The notes under the pieces were generated by a model, which searched no databases, was not told the origin of the DNA, and saw nothing but the letters and a program-made list of their open reading frames with translations. This document shows, one piece after another, positions 9,001 to 11,387 of a stretch of 11,387 bases of DNA. This stretch comes from an uncultured Lachnospiraceae bacterium (lineage in GTDB: Bacteria > Bacillota > Clostridia > Lachnospirales > Lachnospiraceae), in assembly GCA_902797785.1 (NCBI GenBank), contig CADBUD010000341.1, positions 1 through 11,387 of the forward strand, read 5' to 3'. A program made the position numbers and the translations under genes. Numbering within the stretch: position 1 is the stretch's first letter; every line of letters starts with the position of its first letter.

Positions 9001-9379
9001 TCAGATGCCAGGTCTGGGATACCTGCTTTAAGGAAGTCTTTGGGTCTTCTGATTCTACTCTTGCCGTGATGACAAAATTCTGTTTTTCCCTGTCATCATA
9101 GAATTCTACCCCAATATATGTAACGGTATGTCCCGGTCTTAAATAGACTTCCTGCGCCCGCTGTTTTCCATGTACCGAGCCCTGAAGGCTCCGCCCGCTT
9201 TTTTTATTTCCGGCAGTATTAAAATCCTTATTTGTCGTCAGACAGTAGCGAATTGCGTCCATGATCGTCGTTTTTCCTACTGCATTGACTCCGATCAGGT
9301 AGGTTACTTTTTTAAAATCAATGAGATTGTCTACAAAATTGTGCCAGTTGATCAGACGCATCCTTGTCATTTGGATCAT
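6014..9379 (-). CDS. jetC: JetC/MukB-like SMC ATPase
   Basis: The 1121-residue SMC-family ATPase is predicted to be the motor of a MukBEF/Wadjet-like DNA loop-extruding complex. The head domain is split as usual for SMC proteins. The N-terminal half carries Walker A GVNAVGKTT (30-38). The C-terminal half has an ABC signature ADGSGGENQ (1020-1028) and Walker B LILLDEAF (1052-1059, Asp 1056, Glu 1057), all apparently functional. Two long charged heptad-rich regions (about 235-480 and 640-880) form the coiled-coil arms. They flank a compact hinge-like segment (about 485-640) with the PYAKQYVDFLSGDV (577-590) and ITKDLLRYQSY (606-616) motifs typical of JetC/MksB-like proteins. Length and layout fit JetC. 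ATG at 9379 is supported by AAGGA seven bases upstream; a second ATG at residue 4 is less likely. It follows jetB after an 88-base gap and directly abuts the methyltransferase gene. Type-level assignment (Wadjet I, II or III, or MksB) is not certain. Confidence 0.92.
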   Translation of the reverse strand: MIQMTRMRLINWHNFVDNLIDFKKVTYLIGVNAVGKTTIMDAIRYCLTTNKDFNTAGNKKSGRSLQGSVHGKQRAQEVYLRPGHTVTYIGVEFYDDREKQNFVITARVESEDPKTSLKQVSQTWHLTKYGHTLEELPFLQKEGGKYRPSSKEEFKLPEKQMEKAPNQKEARRRICKILGIGDSNSTLGRKFSEVFHMGTSLEDIADIRHFIYTYILPEPEMDMEFLQGDMRELNHLEETLLETQKREELLQDVVDCFDRAEGFKKQQKINEVLLAQLEVRELKERSDNAAAELEKIAHILKECERKRTGLEEQLQNAKKDQEDAIREIADNSENQALSYLKKEAEKVSFYLLEEEKKKQQLQETGQMLLRIIRGIEQIPHSDLLLEGKQLLSIAAKMKKCLQNLEDEDLESEEKKRSLSNLQIHVKNFEQLLKEEEAKLRIGIASSREKMAADQKLLARLREGRMNYPRGVEEIREAINGEFRARGLQTEARVLCELLYMKEEEWQESAESFLGGSRFHILVEPKYYSAAKAIFIKHQDHARFTALIDTVRLFQDMERMEIKPKKGALSEKIGSENPYAKQYVDFLSGDVICCEKEEELENNKRSITKDLLRYQSYGLYKMRKTEPFIGMDAGQKQKSKMEEMVKDEVAYYQQTLELLEQIEELYKETGRFLYGRHFELLAIGLDALQKEQELLKKQSALQQEIREYEQNPLLLTMFNKKERCEQVIKELSGQQIDIESDRKGAQQRKERLLALSKEIGEKRKEAEEAYDRICRKQAAYLQEALEQLESTKKNIRDWKAAIEAENLKIQNEVSLFEQKELIWRQQKYKDSCLCDYPLGMEGEEKYRLAYANLVNIDLEKYKEELRRAKERCKERFRKEILFHMKDDIAMARAQFRSLNQVMEKLSYGEEHYRFEIRGSSDPEFQEFYHIIMDKKNEQIGEDNEIAYILSTQSAVYEEQVEEFMSRILSDMEDQVKKKVSGEERTELSLSKYVDYRTYLDYDIIVKNSVTGLEVPLSKVSADGSGGENQAPFYVAICASFLQIYDQRENSVRLILLDEAFNKMTSDRIEPMMQMFEGLGMQLVLISTVEKCSSIYPYCDITYSIIKSGAKNAVAKFERGRAS
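6022..6028 (-). promoter_or_regulatory. Ribosome binding site of the methyltransferase gene, inside jetC
   Basis: GGGAGGG on the minus strand lies eight bases before the methyltransferase ATG and falls within the last codons of the SMC-like gene. Since the stop (TAA) and start (ATG) are directly adjacent, ribosomes ending jetC would stop on this start site, which suggests coupled translation. Confidence 0.65.
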
Positions 9380-9386
9380 GCTTTTT

Positions 9387-9391
9387 TCCTT
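9387..9391 (-). promoter_or_regulatory. Ribosome binding site of jetC
   Basis: AAGGA on the minus strand, seven bases before the ATG at 9379, set in a very A-rich leader. It is weaker than the sites of the downstream envelope and PBP genes. Confidence 0.6.
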
Positions 9392-9425
9392 CTTTCGATT
9401 TTCTTTTCCGTTTTGCTTTCCTGAT

Positions 9426-9455
9426 ATGAACAGAACGGCAAGCCATTTCGTTCAT
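9426..9455 (-). other. Imperfect hairpin in the jetB-jetC gap
   Basis: The 88-base gap at 9380-9467 is the longest in the gene string. On the minus strand, ATGAAC (9455-9450) can pair with GTTCAT (9431-9426). Inside this, GAA pairs with TTC and TGG with a GCC-side strand, with single-base bulges, around a CTTG loop. No U-run follows in either direction, so it is not an intrinsic terminator. It could be an RNA processing or stability element that sets the JetB to JetC ratio. The inverted repeat is visible; its role is inference. No convincing -35/-10 promoter was seen in this gap. Confidence 0.35.
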
Positions 9456-9467
9456 GGGATTAACGAT

Positions 9468-10028
9468 TCACCCGACTTCCTCATATCTTGTCAGCTGCTC
9501 TTTGGTCTGCTCATATGCCTCTTCAATCAAAGCATCCGGCAGAGCGAGCATGACAGACGGAAAAATCAGGAGCCTTGCCGACACATCATTGAGCTTATCC
9601 AAAGGAAGCGCCAGATGATATTTCCGGAAGGTACGAACGGCCTTGGTCAGCATATCCTGATCTAATTTCCTTGGAAGCTGCAATTTATCATATTCCTCAA
9701 TGAGTTCCTCTACCCGAAGAATTATATTTTCCTGGGTGCTCTCTAAGCTCTCTCTCTTTTCCAGATACAGCATCCGTAACAGTAAAAGCAGGATGCTTTC
9801 ATATTTTTTCAGTTCTACTCTTCCCTGTCCCCGTTTGTTTTTCAACTGTACGACCTTTAAGTTCTTGTGCAAAATCATCTCATATCCTACCGCGTCAAAA
9901 ATTCTGCGGAACTCTTCTTCGTTATTCAAAACTTCATAATATTTTTTTCTCTGATTCTCCTGTGTCCCTACAATAAAGCAGTGGCTCAGCAGATCTCCCG
10001 CGATCTCTTCCCGAAGCTGATCCTCCAT
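9468..10028 (-). CDS. jetB: JetB-like (MukE-type) subunit of the SMC complex
   Basis: The 186-residue soluble protein lies between the JetA-like and SMC genes. It matches the size and position of JetB/MukE-type subunits (DUF4194/DUF6063 group, recognised from memory), which bind the kleisin and DNA near the SMC heads. It appears to hold two winged-helix-like units. The first, about residues 28-66, ends in the strands YEMILHKNLKVVQLKN. The second, about 75-165, contains the hydrophobic helix YESILLLLLRMLYL and ends with SARLLIFPSVMLALP (149-163), a hallmark-like segment of this group. No signal peptide or membrane segment. ATG at 10028 has an AAAGGA-type ribosome binding site at a suitable distance and lies 39 bases after the jetA stop. 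Alone it would be hard to name; the identification leans on its neighbours. Confidence 0.82.
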   Translation of the reverse strand: MEDQLREEIAGDLLSHCFIVGTQENQRKKYYEVLNNEEEFRRIFDAVGYEMILHKNLKVVQLKNKRGQGRVELKKYESILLLLLRMLYLEKRESLESTQENIILRVEELIEEYDKLQLPRKLDQDMLTKAVRTFRKYHLALPLDKLNDVSARLLIFPSVMLALPDALIEEAYEQTKEQLTRYEEVG

Positions 10029-10036
10029 GACTCGTC

Positions 10037-10043
10037 ATCCTTT
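10037..10043 (-). promoter_or_regulatory. Ribosome binding site of jetB
   Basis: AAAGGAT on the minus strand, eight bases before the ATG at 10028, in the 39-base gap after the jetA stop codon. Confidence 0.55.
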
Positions 10044-10067
10044 CTATTTTTCGTTTCCCATATCGAT

Positions 10068-11387
10068 TTATTTCCTGCCGCAGATCTCAAAATCATAAAA
10101 CCGCAATCCGGACTGCTCTACCAGCTGTTCGGTCGGAAACATGTCGTAGGTGCGTTCCGTACTTTTGCTGTAGGTGTGCAGTCCGATCAGCTTTACGATT
10201 TCCTCCGGATGCCGCGCCAAGATCTCGCTTGCCAGAATGCTCTTGTTTTCTTTGAGCATCTCCTGCGCGAACAAATTGACATTTTCCTGTGTCAGAGCGC
10301 CCATAGCAAAACGATAGAGGCGATCCTGTTCTTCTTCTAAAAAGAAGTCCCCGATATCATCTGCATATTCCATGACAGAAATCTCTTTTTCTCTTCGCTT
10401 TGATGATGGAGAATACAGCGATTCCGCAGAAAAATAACCGGTCTCATATATTTGGAACATCGTTGCTCCCTTGGTATCATCGATTTCCAAAAGATCCTGT
10501 TTTTCCCGGATTCCCTTTGCGTAACAGCGGAGAAGATGGATCATTTTGCTCTTCATGCTCCCGTCCGCGGTCAACAAAAACTGCGCTCTTGACACAGCCT
10601 TTGTCCGATACAAAAGATGCCGGTCATCGACCAGGCGCATAATATGGTAGATCTCCATCAGATTTTCCTTCAAACCCTCTACGATCCGGCGTACCCTTTT
10701 CTCTGCCTCCTCCATCGTACAATGCTCAGCCTGAATACAGTCCGAAGCCAGTCTTTCATATTCTCCCAAAAGACATTCCTCCAGCTGCTCCCCGATTTCC
10801 GAACGATAATAGAAAAAGTTGTCCTGTGTCTTGAATCTGTGATATGCTCCCGCAACGATTTTTTCTTCATAATGATTAAAAAATTCCAGGACCTCCTGTG
10901 GAGTCTTTCCTCTGGTCAAATTATCCATATAAACAGAAATTGACGCTGCCATCTGACGCAGAGAATCGATTAAAAGCTCCATATCCACAGATATTTCTTT
11001 TAGAATCGTTTCATATGGATGCTTCTGCTCCGCAATATGTGACAGCAGCGTATAAATCTTATATAGCTTTCCCTGATAAATGGCGGCCTTTGGCGTAACG
11101 GTCTCTGCAAAAGCCTTGATCAGAGGAATGACCTGATAACGAATCATAATCTGGGATTCCTCCGTATATCCCCCGTCTTTTTCCTCCAGCCAGCCTGTTT
11201 TTTTCAGTCTTCTCAAAAAGGCATTTGCCATTTTCCGGGCATCCCTTTGGTCTTGTTCTTCCTCCAGCACTGGATCGATATCCTCCATCAGGTCGATTTC
11301 TCCCATCTCTCCGATTCCTAAGAAATACTGCTCGATTGCCTCTACGATTGTGCTCCGCTCCAATGCATAGACCGGTTCTTTTTTCAA
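10068..11387 (-). CDS. jetA: JetA-like kleisin subunit (MukF-type), 5' end outside window
   Basis: The frame is open to the right window edge; 439 residues are present, ending at TAA (10068-10070). The edge codon TTG is most likely an internal Leu, because the sequence begins in the middle of a winged-helix domain. Probably a few dozen N-terminal residues are missing. Visible parts, numbered from the edge, are a winged-helix-like region to about 95 with KMANAFLRRLKKTGWLEE (52-69), typical of JetA/MukF-type proteins. A long helical middle with charged helices follows, and the C-terminal segment ends in STERTYDMFPTEQL and FYDFEICGRK. This pattern fits the JetA family (formerly DUF5716), the kleisin-like subunit that bridges the SMC heads and holds JetB. 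It is the most upstream gene seen and overlaps nothing. Identification rests on motif memory plus the gene order A-B-C; function within a loop-extruding complex is from the family. Confidence 0.85.
   Translation of the reverse strand: MKKEPVYALERSTIVEAIEQYFLGIGEMGEIDLMEDIDPVLEEEQDQRDARKMANAFLRRLKKTGWLEEKDGGYTEESQIMIRYQVIPLIKAFAETVTPKAAIYQGKLYKIYTLLSHIAEQKHPYETILKEISVDMELLIDSLRQMAASISVYMDNLTRGKTPQEVLEFFNHYEEKIVAGAYHRFKTQDNFFYYRSEIGEQLEECLLGEYERLASDCIQAEHCTMEEAEKRVRRIVEGLKENLMEIYHIMRLVDDRHLLYRTKAVSRAQFLLTADGSMKSKMIHLLRCYAKGIREKQDLLEIDDTKGATMFQIYETGYFSAESLYSPSSKRREKEISVMEYADDIGDFFLEEEQDRLYRFAMGALTQENVNLFAQEMLKENKSILASEILARHPEEIVKLIGLHTYSKSTERTYDMFPTEQLVEQSGLRFYDFEICGRK

Noticed and set aside
6014..9379. 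JetC as SbcC or RecN
   Set aside because: SbcC has a zinc-hook CxxC at the coil apex and usually lies next to SbcD, and RecN is only about half as long. Here the apex is a hinge-like domain and the neighbours are JetA- and JetB-like.
11385..11387. TTG at the window edge as the start codon of jetA
   Set aside because: The protein would begin inside a winged-helix domain and no upstream ribosome binding site can be seen. It is better read as an internal Leu of a truncated gene.
1..11387. CRISPR array, tRNA, rRNA, insertion sequence or attachment site
   Set aside because: No regularly spaced repeats, RNA gene signatures, transposase motifs or terminal repeats were seen; nearly all bases are coding on the minus strand.

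Overview
The window reads as chromosomal DNA of a Gram-positive anaerobe of the Firmicutes, most likely a Clostridia/Lachnospiraceae-type genome. This is inferred from strong AAGGAGG-type ribosome binding sites, middling base composition judged by eye, and the gene families present. All six genes lie on the minus strand and are transcribed from high to low coordinates. Together they cover nearly all 11.4 kb. The gaps between them, in transcription order, are 39, 88, 0, 3 and 44 bases, so a single transcript is likely. No convincing promoter or intrinsic terminator is visible; both ends of the unit lie outside the window.

Right part (about 6.0-11.4 kb): three genes form a MukBEF/Wadjet-like SMC cassette. 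They are a JetA-type kleisin-like protein (5' end cut off by the window edge), a JetB-type MukE-like protein, and a 1121-residue JetC-type SMC ATPase with intact Walker A, signature and Walker B motifs. Known Wadjet systems use such a complex to extrude DNA loops and deliver small circular DNA to the nuclease JetD. No JetD (Toprim-type) gene follows jetC here.

Middle (4.8-6.0 kb): where jetD might be expected, a class I SAM-dependent methyltransferase starts on the base directly after the jetC stop codon. It resembles the Methyltransf_32 group (LHACD and VPCC motifs) and has a long N-terminal extension. Its substrate is unknown.

Left part (1-4.8 kb): two envelope genes. The first is an 839-residue protein with one N-terminal membrane anchor, a probable beta-propeller-like middle and a C-terminal C39-peptidase-like domain that seems to have lost its catalytic residues. 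The second is a bifunctional class A penicillin-binding protein (glycosyltransferase plus transpeptidase) with an acidic Pro/Gln-rich tail that runs off the left edge.

The point of most interest is the JetABC cassette without an adjacent JetD, apparently co-transcribed with a methyltransferase and two cell-wall genes. It could be a JetD-less, MksBEF-like condensin, a Wadjet variant with a different effector, or an ordinary Wadjet whose jetD lies beyond the right edge. Two intercistronic hairpins, in the jetB-jetC gap and just before the PBP gene, are the only non-coding structures seen.
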